Assembly: GCA_033557465.1 (NCBI GenBank)
Contig: JAWIIG010000025.1
Span: forward strand, 4,831,001-4,895,000
Direction of reading: 5' to 3'
From: Ichthyophis bannanicus
Lineage: Eukaryota; Chordata; Amphibia; Gymnophiona; Ichthyophiidae
DNA: 64,000 nt
Part shown: piece after piece, positions 53,335-64,000 of the stretch
Numbering within the stretch: position 1 is the first letter of the stretch
Layout of the letters: every line of letters begins with the position of its first letter
Notes under the pieces: model-generated
What the model saw: only the letters and a program-made list of their open reading frames with translations
What the model was told of the DNA's origin: nothing
Databases searched by the model: none
Program-made: the position numbers and the translations under genes

Positions 53335-54222
53335 CTAGCTTGAAGACCAAGTTGCAGCCCTGCAGATGTCTATCAAGGGCACAGAGCGGAGATGAGCCAC
53401 TGAGGCAGCCATTGCCCTGACACGATGGGCCGTGACCCTTCCCTGCAAAGGAAGGTCAGCCGCCTTGTAAGCCCAGGTGATACAGTCAGCCACCCAGATG
53501 GACAAGGTACGCTTGGACACAGCTAACCCCAACCTATTGGGGTCAAAAGATACGAAGAGCTGAGTAGCCCTTCTATGCCCCTGCGTACGGTCAAGGTAGA
53601 AGGATAAGGCCCTCCTACAGTCCAGGGTATGCAGGACTGCTTCAGCCTGGCTAGCATGAGGCCTAGGGAAGAATGTTGGAAGAACCACCTCCTGATTGAG
53701 GTGGAAAGAGGAGACAACCTTAGGGAGGAACTTTGGATAAGTCCTGAGGACTACCCTGTTCCTGTAAATCCTGGTGTAAGGCCTGTCACAGACCAGGGCT
53801 TGAAGCTCACTTACTCGCCTAGCCGAGGTAAGGGCTATTAGGAAGAGTGTCTTCCAGGAGAGGAAGCGTAGTGGACAAGTAGCCATCGGCTCAAAAGGTG
53901 GGCGAGTCAGCTGCTGCAAGACCACATTCAGCTCCCACTCAGGGGCAGGAGGACGGATGGGAGGCTTGAGCAAAAGCAAGCCCCTGAGAAAGCGGGACAC
54001 CAAGGGGTGACCCGACAGAGAATGTCCCTCCACCAGAGAGTGGTGAGCTGCTAGAGCTGAGAAGTGGACCCGAACAGAATTGGATTTAAGACCCTGATTT
54101 GACAAATGCAGTAAGTACTGAAGGACTACTGGCACAGTGCAGGAGAAAGGATCCTCTGTACGTAGCTGACACCACACAGAAAACCTTTTCCATTTGAGGG
54201 CATAAGTTTTTATAGTACTGCC
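53335..54222 (-). pseudogene. DIRS-C tyrosine recombinase fragment
   Basis: Open from STIKTYALKWKRFSVWC through LTSARRVSELQAL (Arg I) and AHRVRAMAAS (His-x-x-Arg). It meets a stop after RAATWSSS, just before the position of the tyrosine nucleophile. The upstream codons to 54270 are not DIRS. About 80-85% like the DIRS-B copy. Confidence 0.85.
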
Positions 54223-55149
54223 TTTCGGCTGCATTAGGGAGCTGTCTGAGGTGATCGGGGACAGCCACAAAGTTCACAGCTGCTCTGGATCACATGGTGG
54301 GAGGCCCACAGGGCATAAGGGGGGCCCGTGAGTGCCACGGCTGTCTCCGATGCTGAGAGGGGAAAGCAGAGGCTGTCTTCATGGCGTCAGGGAGGGCTGC
54401 AGAAGGAAAGAGCAGGAGGCCTTGAAAGTTGGGGCTGGGAGGCCCCAAAGAAATTAATACGGCAGGGGGCCTTGGAATTGGGGTCAATTGCCACGCATAA
54501 GAAACGAGCTGCCAAATAGCCCAGAAGTGGATTTGGGCTTGTTCGGGGGTGGAGGTGGGGTAAGGGGGCCTTGGGATGAGGTAAGGAGGCCTTGAAAGGG
54601 AGCTTTGGGCCCAGAGAGGCATGTGTTAGGGTCAGGTTGGCTAAAAGTTAAATTGGGCCATTTGGGAAGGAAAAAGAGTGCCCCAGACATAATTCGGCCA
54701 GTGGAACACAGAAAAGTGGAATGGGACTTTAGAGAGGCCTAACGTGTGCGCTAGGCTAAGTGAGGCTTTGGGCCTCTTACAGGCTCTATCAAGAGAGGCG
54801 GGACTGTCTTAAAGAGGCGGTAGCCTCAAGAAAAACATACTGTTTTGAAAGTTAGGGTCAGGTGCAGAGGCTCTGCCCACCCCAAAAATGCATTTTGTTT
54901 AAAGTTTAAATGGGGCTGGCTGAATAGCGCTTGCACATGCCCGCCAAACACATTTCTCTCTTTGATTCCAGAGATTCAGGCACATCCAGACCCGCGGATG
55001 CGGAATTAGGTTCAAAGGGGGCCCGGTTTTGTTTTAGATGTGTCCATGGGCTAGACATGCATGTTCTGGAATTGGGCTCTAAGTCTCCAATCCCCTCAGT
55101 TCACTCCTTGTTTGCAGTTAGGCAGAGGGGTGAGTAAAATCCTCTGTCT
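54223..55149. other. G-rich intron segment, nothing recognised
   Basis: Contains loosely repeated GGCCTTGRAAKTTGGGG-like and GGGCCT phrases (54415-54620), so possibly an old minisatellite. No gene, exon or terminal repeat supported. Confidence 0.45.
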
Positions 55150-55285
55150 TCTCACAAGCTCTTCACAAAAAACATAGGATGAAGGTGAAAGGGGATAGAC
55201 TCAGGAGTAATATGTGGAAATATTTCTTTACGGAAAGTGTGGCAGATGCGTGGAATAGTCTCCCAGTGGAAGTAGTAGAGAGAAG
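55150..55285 (+). pseudogene. CR1 ORF2 C-terminus (interrupted)
   Basis: Plus-strand codons give RMKVKGDRLRSN, WKYFFTESVADAWNSLPVEV and VE, the end of CR1 ORF2. Cut at about 55285 by the Penelope-like insertion; continues at 57321. Confidence 0.85.
55271..55285. repeat. Target-site duplication, left copy
   Basis: AGTAGTAGAGAGAAG, matching AGTAGTAGAGACAAG at 57306-57320 in 14 of 15 positions. It restores the CR1 sequence when the insert is removed. Confidence 0.85.
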
Positions 55286-55317
55286 AATATACTTTATTTA
55301 AACACTTCCAGCCACTG

Positions 55318-55365
55318 GCCCAACACAGGCCGTGTTTCATTGAGCCTTCCTCAGGGGTATAAATG
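55318..55365 (-). ncRNA. Hammerhead-like remnant, minus strand
   Basis: CTGAGGA (one mismatch to CUGAUGA), a collapsed stem II (GGCTCAAT) and GAAAC, followed by ACGGCCTGTG. Related to the motifs at 8086 and 38659 but more degraded in stem II. Confidence 0.4.
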
Positions 55366-56120
55366 GCTAAAAAATACACAATAAAAAACAATTAAAATAA
55401 TTAAAATAATTATAAAACCATACATTAAGTAATAAATACATCAAAGTAATAATAAAAATAAAAATAACAATAAAAAACCAAGACATGAACATGAAAAGCA
55501 TACGTAAATGATTCTGTACAGTATATTGTTAATGAAAAACGGAGCGAAATCCAATAAAATCAAAAATATAAAAGGCATTAAACATAATAAATAAATAAAT
55601 AATATTGTTATTATCAAAATGCATAAGAACAATAAAATAAAACATTAAAAATATAATAAAACATACATAATGTATAAATATTAGTATAAATGTATATATG
55701 TATAATAAGGCAAGATGTTGACAAGGGTGTGACAAGAATACATAAAATTAAGACATATCTCATTGTATCCTAATATAACTATAACACTGCATATGATTAT
55801 ATCCTAATATGATTACAACACTATGGGAAAAGAGAGCTAAGGTAATAAGGGAATACTGAACTAAAAGTACAAACAACCATGGAATGTATGGACGCAAGGA
55901 CAAAAAATACCCAGATAGATTAAATAATAAATATGATTAAAAATAACACAAGAATTATATATGTGTATAATCGAAAGGATGATAATAATATAGTCCAAGA
56001 CTAACCTTTGTACTTGAGTGTTCAAAACAGATCAAACGATAAAATACAAGGAAAGGCTCCCTCAAAAACAGAGAATTGGCTTTCATAAAAACTATATCTA
56101 ATGCATACTAAAAAAGAGTA

Positions 56121-56727
56121 CAGTCAAACCTCGGTTTTCGTTGGCCCCGGTTTTCGTCGGTTTCGGTTTTCGACGTCTTTTCAGACTGAAATCTTGTCTC
56201 GGTTTTCGTCTATCGCCTCGGTTTTCGTACTGCAATACACGCTGGTCTGCATACACTGCCTGCCCAGTCCCGGCAGCACTACCCCCCCCCCCCCCCCGGA
56301 CTCACCGATCGCGTGTGCCAGATCTGAAAACCAAAAGTACTGCAATAGTGTACATACACCTTCGCGCTGGTCTGCATACACTGCCTGCCCAGTCCCGGCA
56401 GCACTACCCCCCCGGACTCACCGATCGCATGTTGAGATGCGAAAGTCAGGTGAGTAACATCCTCGAGCCAGAGATGCAAGGATTGCACAGAGAGGAAGGC
56501 AGTTTAAACAATTTGTCTGCCAAAAATACCTCTGGAGCACCATCTTGTGGCCAGAAGTGGGATTGACTCTCTATAAAATGTATTTTTTGTGAATAGTTTT
56601 GGGTGTCTGGAACGGATTAATTGAATTTACATTATTTCCTATGGGAAATATTGCTTCGGTTTTCGTACGTTTCGGTTTTAGTCAGACTTCTTAGAACGGA
56701 TTAATCATGAAAACCGAGGTTTGACTG
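56121..56727. mobile_element. Tigger/pogo-like MITE
   Basis: 607 bp with terminal inverted repeats CAGTCAAACCTCGGTTTTC on both ends and TA on both sides (56119-56120, 56728-56729), the Tc1/mariner-superfamily (Tigger) signature. The TIR motif CGGTTTTCGT is repeated several times inside each end. No transposase. Confidence 0.9.
56240..56430 (+). repeat. Internal tandem duplication in the Tigger-like MITE
   Basis: The segment CGCTGGTCTGCATACACTGC ... CGGACTCACCGATCGC occurs at about 56240-56313 and 56364-56430, separated by about 50 bp. The copies differ mainly in a C-run (17 against 7 C). Confidence 0.85.
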
Positions 56728-57320
56728 TATATAATAATGTTACTAAATGTTAAAAAAAGATACAATGAAAACCAAGAACGAGAATTAAAAATAACAATGA
56801 TACCTATAATTATGCTTGCTTTTTCTGTACATACATCACCCGTGGTAATGTTATTTTGTTCTTTCCCTTGGTCTCTTAAATGTAGGCCAAAGTAATCTGA
56901 ACACTGGGTGGTTTACGGTCCCCATCCTAGTGGTCCAAGTGGGATTCCTTGACTTTTACATATTGGATCAGACTAACATTACGTGGCAGGAGATAGTGCT
57001 GCTTAATACAGGCATGTACAAATATTTACTGATTTGAACGTTTATGGAGTGTTTTAAAGTTATTATGTTTTATTAATCTTTCAGTATTTTTTTGATTGTG
57101 CTAGCAAGCTTTTTCAAAAAATCTTTTTTGGAAAATGGCTACCGGATTAAAATGTTCAGATTCAGGGCATGTTATACTTTTACTTTTTTGGTTAGTTTTA
57201 TTTTTAAATGTGGAAGTGTTTAAATAAAGTATATTCTTCCTTTGCAATCCACGACTTGTACTGGGTTAGGTTTGTTACACGTGGATCAGTGCTTGTTTGT
57301 TGGACAGTAGTAGAGACAAG

Positions 57321-57445
57321 GACAGTATCTGAATTCAACAACACATGGGACAAACACAGAAGATCTCTAAAGGAAAAATAGGGCCTGTAGTAGTTGGTAT
57401 GGAAGGATAGATTAGATAGGCAATATGGTCTTTATCTGCCATCAT
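57321..57445 (+). pseudogene. CR1 ORF2 terminus and 3' UTR (resumes)
   Basis: Encodes TVSEFNNTWDKHRRSLKEK and a stop, then a 3' UTR with AGGCAATATGGTCTTTATCT and GCCATCATGTTTCTAT, typical of CR1 3' ends. Confidence 0.85.
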
Positions 57446-57733
57446 GTTTCTATAACATAAACTTAAGACTCAACGAGATCTCATAAGACTAAGCATAGGC
57501 CTACAAGCTGCAAGCCAAAAAGAAATACACACAAGAAGCTAAAATAAATCCAAAGCCACATAGAGGTCTCTGGCTTATATGGTGTAGGCAAAACCATTAC
57601 AGCCATCCTGTGGTAGACGAAGGCCTGTGATCCATGATGTCTGAAGTATATAGACAGGCCTAACTAGCTTGACCTATAAATAAAGCCTGTGAAGAGGCCC
57701 ATAGGAATTGCACATCCCCCAATAGGCTGCTAT
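57446..57733. other. Intron segment before the provirus
   Basis: No gene. TATAAATAAAG at about 57675 resembles a TATA/poly(A) box and could belong to an older LTR, but no boundaries can be drawn. Confidence 0.4.
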
Positions 57734-58252
57734 TGTAGAATTAGAATTAAATTAGTTTGAACAAGCAGAGCTGAAACTCTAAAAAATACAGAAAAATATG
57801 TTTAAATGCCCCTGATAAGAAAGTACAGCTGTAAGGGATTTAATTAAAACTGCTGACAGAAAGGTTACAGAGCCCTGCTTCCCTACACGTACTAACTAGC
57901 TAAATGGCCTTGGAAGTAGGAAAGTAACAAGTTGGTGAACTGGCCATTGTAATTGGGACTAGAAGGGGGGGAAAGCAGGTGCTGAGCCCACTCTAAGAAC
58001 ATAATTGGATAATCATATCAGTACCGGGACCAATAGAAGGGGTATGGGAGGTACGGGAGGTTACCGGGACCAATGAAAATGTTTTTCTATACCTAGAATG
58101 GAGCAAAAATCTATAAATGTTGTTGTATTGCCAGAGAACATGGCTCAACCATTTTGAAATTGACATAGTTTGAGACTTGTGCACAAATAAATGATTTGGA
58201 CCTTCTGAACAGACTCCTGGTATCATTGGTTTGTCTGCGTTCTGCTGCTACA
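57734..58252 (+). repeat. 5' LTR of the provirus
   Basis: 519 bp starting TGTAG and ending CTACA, a perfect 5-bp inverted terminus with TG...CA. A TATA box (CTATAAATG) lies at about 58111 and a poly(A) signal (AATAAA) at 58186-58191, giving a plausible U3-R-U5 order. The 3' LTR is outside the window, so the borders are not confirmed by a second copy. Confidence 0.72.
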
Positions 58253-58258
58253 TATTCT

Positions 58259-58276
58259 TGGTGCGTTGGCCGGGAA
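58259..58276 (+). promoter_or_regulatory. Primer-binding site, tRNA-Gly
   Basis: TGGTGCGTTGGCCGGGAA is complementary to the 3' end of a vertebrate tRNA-Gly whose acceptor ends ...CCAACGCACCA (UCC/CCC type, from memory). It lies 6 nt after the LTR end. Reverse transcription would start here. Confidence 0.82.
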
Positions 58277-58987
58277 GGTGTGGTATTAGAGGGTATATAG
58301 GGCAATATACCACGACTTTCCGCCTCTACAGGCTTGGTCCTGCCGGGATCGCGCCCTTCCGACGGGACTTTGCTCTCTGGCGCCACCGGTCCCTTGTATC
58401 GGAGGGAGCTGGTCGGACCTCGGCGGGTGCCGAGCCCGGCTGGAGCCAACGCCTCGAACCCGAGTGAGGGGAGTCCGAGGTCCAACTCATGCGCTTGCTT
58501 GGGAACTTTGAGGACCGGATCCGGTGAGTAGAATTTTGGTTTTGAAAGTCTAGACAGATGAGACAGAGCAGTACTGCCACTTGAATTTTGGAACTTGGAA
58601 CTTGGTAAGAGAGCTTGATCACCTCTCAAAGACGGGCCGACTACCCCTGCATAAGCGCAGGGTGAAACCCCCGCCTTCTTGTATTTGGAACTTGTAAAAG
58701 ACTAGTCAGAATAGACAGAATTGAAATGCATTTTGGGATACGTTGCTAGCATGATTGTGTGAATGAAGTGTGAATGAGAGGTCTGGCAGCACGGACCAAG
58801 CGAAGGCGGACCCCTGAGTAACGCAGTTCCTGACCGGGCGACCGCGTTCAGGTCGTAAAAAGGGGGAAGCGACTGTCGTCTTGTCTTGTTATTTGTTTCC
58901 CTTATATGTTTCTAGGGCCGTGAGGACCCCTTACCCACGGTCCGCCCTCCTTTTCCCTTTTGTCTGTTGTTGCGTGCACACATCGAA
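58277..58987 (+). other. Proviral leader
   Basis: 711 bp between primer site and gag ATG, GC-rich at 58320-58480. The packaging signal and splice donor are expected here; GGTGAGTAG at about 58522 is a good donor candidate. Not a coding region. Confidence 0.55.
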
Positions 58988-60873
58988 ATGGGAGGGGCGG
59001 GGTCTACTAGGAACACTCCATTAGAATGTATGATCGCACATTTTAAAGAAGGATATTCAGGAGACTATGGTGTTAAAATGACTGCATCCCGATTACAGAT
59101 TTTGTGTACTAGGGAGTGGCCCGATTTAGACCCCACCTGGCCCCGAGAGGGAACCCTTAATATAGGAATTATCCAGTCAGTTCATCAGAAAGTGCGAGTA
59201 TCGCACCCAGATCAGTACCCTTATATAGATTCCTGGTTAAGTATTTGTGAAAATCAGCCTTCTTGGGCGAAGCGCTGTTATGAAGAACAGTGCAGAATAA
59301 TGTTAGCACGAACAGATCCTGTGCAGAAAATAGGACAGTCTAGAAAGAAAGGGAAAGGTGAAAAGTCAAAACAGAAACCTGTCCTGGCAGATCCCGATTC
59401 CCCAGAAGTGATTACCCGACAGCCCCAAGCTCAGCGCCCAGTAAGGGTAGCCCCGCGTCCTGCCCAGAACCCCGGAGACAGCGGGAACGGGACCCAACCC
59501 CCGAGCCATCACCCGAAGAGCAGGTAGATGAGCTCCTTCTAAATGAAGAAGATTCTACTGAGACCGAAGAGAAAGGTGAATCAGAGACAGAAACAGAACA
59601 GGAGGAAACTGAAATTTCCCAGAGCGATACTGACAGTGTAAAAGCGGCTGTCAGGGTTAGCTCGTCAGTAAAAAGTAAATCTAAAGCAAAGCACATAGAG
59701 AAAAAGACAACCCCTGATAGGAAAGTTACGAAAATATCCCTCAGATCCCAAAAGACATCTACTGCCAAGATGATGCCTTTACGACAAGTCCCGGGAATAC
59801 CCGTAAGGAATGATGAGAATGAGGTGGTGGCGGGACCCCTAAGTTATGTATATGTGCCCTTCTCTACCACTGATTTGTTGAACTGGAGGACGCATTATGC
59901 TTCCTATACCGATAAGCCCCAGGAGCTCACAGAACTAGTGCATACCATTATGGAAACCCACCAACCTACATGGGCAGATTGCCGACAGCTCCTGTCCACC
60001 TTATTTACTACTGAAGATCGGACACGAATTAGAAAGGCAGCCATTGACTGGCTGGCAGATAACCCCGTAGCTCCCGGAGTAGGGGAAGATGCCAGAATAG
60101 ATAATCGAGAAGCGGCCCAAAGAGAATTCCCAAATGAAGACCCCCGATGGGATCCGAATACAGAAAGAGGAGCGAGAGCCCTAGCCCGTTTTCGCCAAGG
60201 CCTTATGCAAGGTCTGAAAAGGGGGGGCCAGAAAGCTATGAACCTTTCTAAAGTTACTGAAGTTATCCAAGGCATAGATGAGAGCCCAGCAGTGCTTTAT
60301 GAGAGATTAACTGAAGCGTATAGAATGTATACCCCCTATGACCCAGATGCGCCAGGAAGTTTATGCATGGTGAATTCTGCTTTTGTAAATCAGTCACAAC
60401 CAGACATTAGACGTAAGCTACAGAAATTAGAAGGGTTTGCGGGCATGAATGCAACTCAGTTACTGGAAGTCGCTCATAAAGTATATGTGAATCGTGATAA
60501 TGAAAAACAGAGAGAATGTGATCGAAAGATGAAGAAAAAAGCTGATTTTCTGGCGGCAGCCATAGTTGAACAGAAAACGGGAAGTTTTCCTAATCGACGG
60601 AGCAGAGGAAGGGGGAGGAGCCGAGGACGAGGCCACCCCCAGCTAGGCGTAAACCAATGCGCTTACTGCAAAGAGGAAGGACATTGGAGAGATACATGCC
60701 CGCAACTCAAAGACGCCCACCAAGATGACGAAAATAATCATCAATGGAGAGAAAGAGGAAGAGGCCGTCCCCGGAATCGCGGAGAAGCCAATCGAGAACA
60801 ATTCCAACGAGAAAGAGGAGAGGCCATTCAAGCATTGGCCGCAACAGCCAATGACGAGGATGATGTGGATTAG
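58988..60873 (+). pseudogene. gag: Retroviral gag (matrix, capsid, nucleocapsid), frameshifted
   Basis: Starts at the ATG at 58988 with Met-Gly-Gly, a myristoylation-type N-terminus. The matrix part includes TREWPDLDPTWPREGTLN, similar to gammaretroviral matrix. That frame stops at 59527; the downstream part (capsid and nucleocapsid) is in another frame, open from before 59600 to 60873, so a small indel lies at about 59460-59527. The capsid follows, then an Arg/Gly-rich stretch and one zinc knuckle CAYCKEEGHWRDTC at 60658-60699. It ends in TAG at 60871-60873, which in this family is partly read through. Confidence 0.88.
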
Positions 60874-63800
60874 GATAGACCGGGCTCCGAATTTGCTTTA
60901 GGTCTCCAGGAGACTATGGTCGGAATACAAATAGGAGACCAAGTTATGAACTTTATGGTTGATACTGGAGCAGAACATTCAGTAGTAGACAAAAAGATTG
61001 CCCCATTTTCTGCAAAAGCAGTCACCATTGTAGGAGCAACTGGTGCCAAAGCCACAAAACCTTTTCTTCAAAACCGTATCTGCAGTCTGGGAGGACAGCA
61101 GATAACTCATCAATTCCTTTATATGCCCGAGTGTCCAGTACCATTACTGGGACGAGATATGTTAGCCAAGCTGCAAGCTCAAATATCATTTTCTGAAAAA
61201 GGAGAGATGCAAATGACAGTAAATCCTCAAACTAAACCTGCAGGAATAATGCTGCTTACTGTACCCCGAGAAGAAGAATGGAGATATTACAGTGATGAAT
61301 CTACCCAAGATACCTATTTTGAACAAACTTTGAAAAGCATTGATGCCCCACCTGGAGTATGGGCAGAAGGCAGTCCTCCGGGCCTAGCCAAGCATATAGC
61401 TCCAGTAATTGTAACTCTCAAACCTAGTGCTACACCAGTACATGTTAAGCAGTACCCTCTACCAAGAGCTGCAATTGAAGGCATCCACCGCCACTTGTTA
61501 AGATTACTAGAGCATGGCCTACTGAAAGTATGTCAATCCCCATGGAACACCCCACTCCTGCCAGTGAAAAAACCTGGGACAGATGACTACCGTCCAGTGC
61601 AAGACCTAAGAAGAGTGAATGAAGCAGTTGAAACCATACATCCAGTTGTGCCAAATCCTTACACACTTTTAGGACCGATTCCTGCTGAAGCTACCCACTT
61701 TACTGTTTTGGACTTAAAAGATGCATTCTTTTGCATAAGATTAGCCCCTACAAGTCAACTGATATTTGCATTTGAATGGCAAGACCCTATCTCTGGAAGA
61801 GGGGGCCAACTTACTTGGACATGATTACCCCAAGGATTCAAAAATTCACCTACCATCTTCAGTGCTGCACTGAGTCAAGATCTTTCAAGCTATTCAGTGG
61901 CCCCGGGGAAGAGAGTACTTCTCCAATATGTGGACGATCTGCTGATAGCTGCTATATCAGAAAGTGAGTGTATACAAGCCACCAAAGACCTCTTGCAGTT
62001 ACTAGATGAAGCTGGATACAAAGTTTCCAGAGCAAAAGCACAATTATGTCAAAAAGAAGTGAAATACTTAGGTTTCCGTATAACTCAAGGAAGCCGAAGA
62101 TTAGGCAGAGAAAGAAAAGAAGCAGTATGCAGAATCCCAACTCCAACTACAAGAAAACAAGTCAGAGCCTTTCTGGGAGTGGCAGGATACTGTCGAATCT
62201 GGATTCCTAACTTTGCCCAAATTGCCAAACCACTGTATGAAGCCACAAAAGGAGAAGAAAGGTCGCCACTAGAATGGGGACCTGAGCAGGATACAGCCTT
62301 TAAGACGTTAAAGGAAGAATTGATGTCATCACCAGCACTTGGACTACCAAATGTTCATAAGCCTTTTCACTTATTTGTACATGAAGCACAAGGAAATGCC
62401 TTAGGCATGTTGACTCAGAAATTAGGAAATTGGGAACGACCTGTAGCATACCTGTCGAAACAATTGGACACTGTGGCTAAAGGATGGCCACCTTGCTTGA
62501 GAGCAGTTGCAGCTACAGCCCTATTAGTAAGTGAAGCAGACAAGCTCACATTAGGACAGAATCTACGAGTCACTGTGCCACATGCAGTACTTGCCCTCAT
62601 GGAACAGAAAGCAAATCATTGGCTCACCAATTCTCGAATGTTGAAATACCAGAGTATGCTATGTGAAAATCCACAGATACAACTGGAAGTGAGCCATGCT
62701 TTGAACCCAGCCACATTGATACCCATCAGTGAAGAATCTCCAGAACATGACTGTATAGAAGTCATGGACACTGTATTCTCAAGTCGACCTGACCTAACAG
62801 ATGTGCCCATAGAGAATCCTGATCAGATTTATTATGTAGATGGAAGCAGTCTTATCATCAATGGACGACGCTGTGCCGGATATGCAGTAGCCACTCAACA
62901 TGAAGTCGTTGAATCATCAGCTTTAGCTTCAGGCACATCAGCCCAAAAAGCAGAATTGATCGCACTTACCAGAGCATTACTGTTAGGTGCCAAACTTGTA
63001 TTGAATATATACACAGACTCTAAGTATGCCTTTACTACCTTACATGCCCATGGAGCTCTCTACAAAGAAAGAGGGCTCATCACGTCCGGAGGCAAATCAA
63101 TTAAGTATGGCCGAGAGATACTGATGCTACTAGATGCAGTATGGGCCCCAGCTCGTGTAGCTGTCATGCACTGCAGAGGACATCAAGCAGGTAAAGGAGA
63201 AGTTGCAAAAGGAAATAGATTTGCAGATGCCTCAGCACGACAAGCAGCTATGACAGGACAGATTGCACCACAAGCTATACCAATACAAGCAGCATTGTTT
63301 CCAGTACCCTTGAACTTATGGACACCACGATATACCACCAAAGAATTAGATTACTACTGTAATAAGGAAGATGGAGTGCTTAAAGATGGGTGGATTGAAA
63401 TACCACCAGCAGAGGGTAGTCAACCGCCAGGACGAATAGTAATCCCTGAGTTGTTGGGTCCAGCTTTTGTCAAAGCCTTCCATGAAGCCACACATTATGG
63501 AAAAAGTGCTATGGAAAAAGCACTTAGACCACACTTCTGCATCACTATGTTAACAACCATATCAGCTTCAGTAGCACGCCAATGTCTAATTTGTGCTAAG
63601 AATAATGCCAAACAAGGTCCTATACCACCGCCCCGAGCTCAATCAGGAGGTACAACCCCTATGAGCCATTTACAAATTGACTTTACTGAAATGCCAAAAG
63701 CTAGTGGATACCACTATTTGTTAGTGTTAGTCTGTACTTTCTCTGGGTGGGTAGAAGCTTTCCCCACCAGAACTGAAAAAGCCAGAGAAGTCACCAAAGT

Positions 63801-64000
63801 TTTGCTAAGAGAGATTATCCCTAGGTTTGGAATTCCTGCAGTAATAGGGGCAGATAATGGGCCCTCATTTGTTTCTCAGATAACACAACAGTTAGCAAAA
63901 GCTTTACAGATACAATGGAAACTTCACACTGCATACAGACCCCAGAGTTCAGGGAAAGTTGAGCGAATGAATCGCACATTAAAAGCTCAAATGTCTAAGC
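60874..64000 (+). pseudogene. pol: Retroviral pro-pol, one nonsense codon, runs off the window
   Basis: Same frame as the end of gag, directly after its UAG. The aspartic protease has MVDTGAEHSVV (60955-60987). Reverse transcriptase starts near 61430 and a TGA interrupts it at 61822-61824; the frame is otherwise open to the window end. The YVDD catalytic box is at 61927-61938. RNase H has YVDGSS, AELIAL, YTDSKYAF and NRFADASA. Integrase has the His/Cys zinc-binding region (H...H near 63480, CLIC near 63584) and the catalytic core (QIDFTEMPK, GADNGPSF, GKVERMN). Because of the gag frameshift and the TGA the copy is not functional as it stands. Confidence 0.9.

Larger units (their letters stand above)
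52745..54222 (-). mobile_element. DIRS-C: truncated DIRS element
   Basis: Has the right terminal repeat (AGTTACTCACCTGTAACAGG at 52749; to about 52950), the most complete internal complementary region in the window (53007-53110) and most of the recombinase. It stops at about 54222 inside the recombinase N-terminus; gag, reverse transcriptase and the left repeat are missing. It is inserted into CR1 ORF2 at 52744. Either recombination or truncation removed the rest. Confidence 0.88.
55286..57305. mobile_element. Penelope-like insertion with inverted ends
   Basis: 2.0 kb flanked by a 15-bp duplication. The left end (minus orientation) reads, on its own strand, CCCCTGAGGAAGG, CAATGAAACACGGCC, then GGAAGTGTTTAAATAAAG. 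The right part (57206-57243, plus orientation) repeats TGGAAGTGTTTAAATAAAG and TATATTCTTC in the opposite direction. Most of the rest is AT-rich and non-coding, and a Tigger-like element sits in the middle. Inverted end copies, long duplication and hammerhead-like core boxes fit Penelope-like elements. No reverse transcriptase is present. Confidence 0.6.
57734..64000 (+). mobile_element. Gammaretrovirus-like endogenous provirus, 5' part
   Basis: 5' LTR, primer-binding site, leader, gag, then protease and polymerase in the gag frame behind a UAG. The window ends inside integrase, so env (if any) and the 3' LTR are not visible. The gag-UAG-pol layout, single zinc knuckle and matrix sequence place it with gamma/epsilon-type (class I) endogenous retroviruses. 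At least one frameshift (gag) and one nonsense codon (pol) show it is a defective copy. Confidence 0.9.

Noticed and set aside
58111..58629. Minus-strand 172-codon frame over the proviral LTR and leader
   Set aside because: Antisense to the LTR, primer site and leader; no domain. Chance frame in GC-rich sequence.

Overview
This is vertebrate nuclear DNA, almost certainly deep inside one host gene. The only host coding sequence I can support is a 115-bp exon on the minus strand (11202-11316). Its splice sites and encoded peptide fit the mitochondrial ribosomal protein MRPS27. The rest is intron packed with transposable elements. Abundant DIRS1-type and Ngaro-type tyrosine-recombinase retrotransposons, together with CR1, L2, L1 and hAT, fit a large-genome amphibian. 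A caecilian is my best guess, from the family mix alone.

Layout. 1-8240: an AT-rich element ending in a hammerhead-ribozyme-like motif, split by a complete 5.4-kb L1 retrotransposon (2382-7796) with a 17-bp target-site duplication and two open ORFs. 8241-19009: intron with the MRPS27 exon, CR1 fragments, a tRNA-like SINE, a divergent DIRS end holding a 5S-rRNA-like segment, and a 1.7-kb hAT-like element containing a large foldback. 19010-28254: DIRS-A, inserted into a plus-strand CR1 and itself carrying a CR1 and an unclassified 1.5-kb insert. 28255-34230: CR1 and L2 remnants, a run of hairpins, a MITE and a CORE-type SINE. 34234-47640: a Ngaro element with textbook split direct repeats and a decayed SGNH-hydrolase ORF. 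A second DIRS element (DIRS-B, 38136-44930) splits its reverse transcriptase gene and contains a hAT MITE, an L2 tail and a ribozyme-like fragment. 47641-57733: MITE, L2, a long CR1 with zinc-finger/esterase ORF1, a truncated DIRS-C, and a Penelope-like insertion carrying a Tigger-type element. 57734-64000: the 5' part of a gammaretrovirus-like endogenous provirus that runs off the window.

The nesting gives a relative order of events. Ngaro is older than DIRS-B, which is older than its hAT and L2 inserts. One CR1 is older than DIRS-A, which is older than another CR1. With those inserts subtracted, DIRS-A and DIRS-B both come to about 5.7-5.8 kb, which supports the boundaries. Most protein-coding elements are broken. 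The L1 is the exception and looks young. All identifications rest on reading motifs by eye; no database search was possible.
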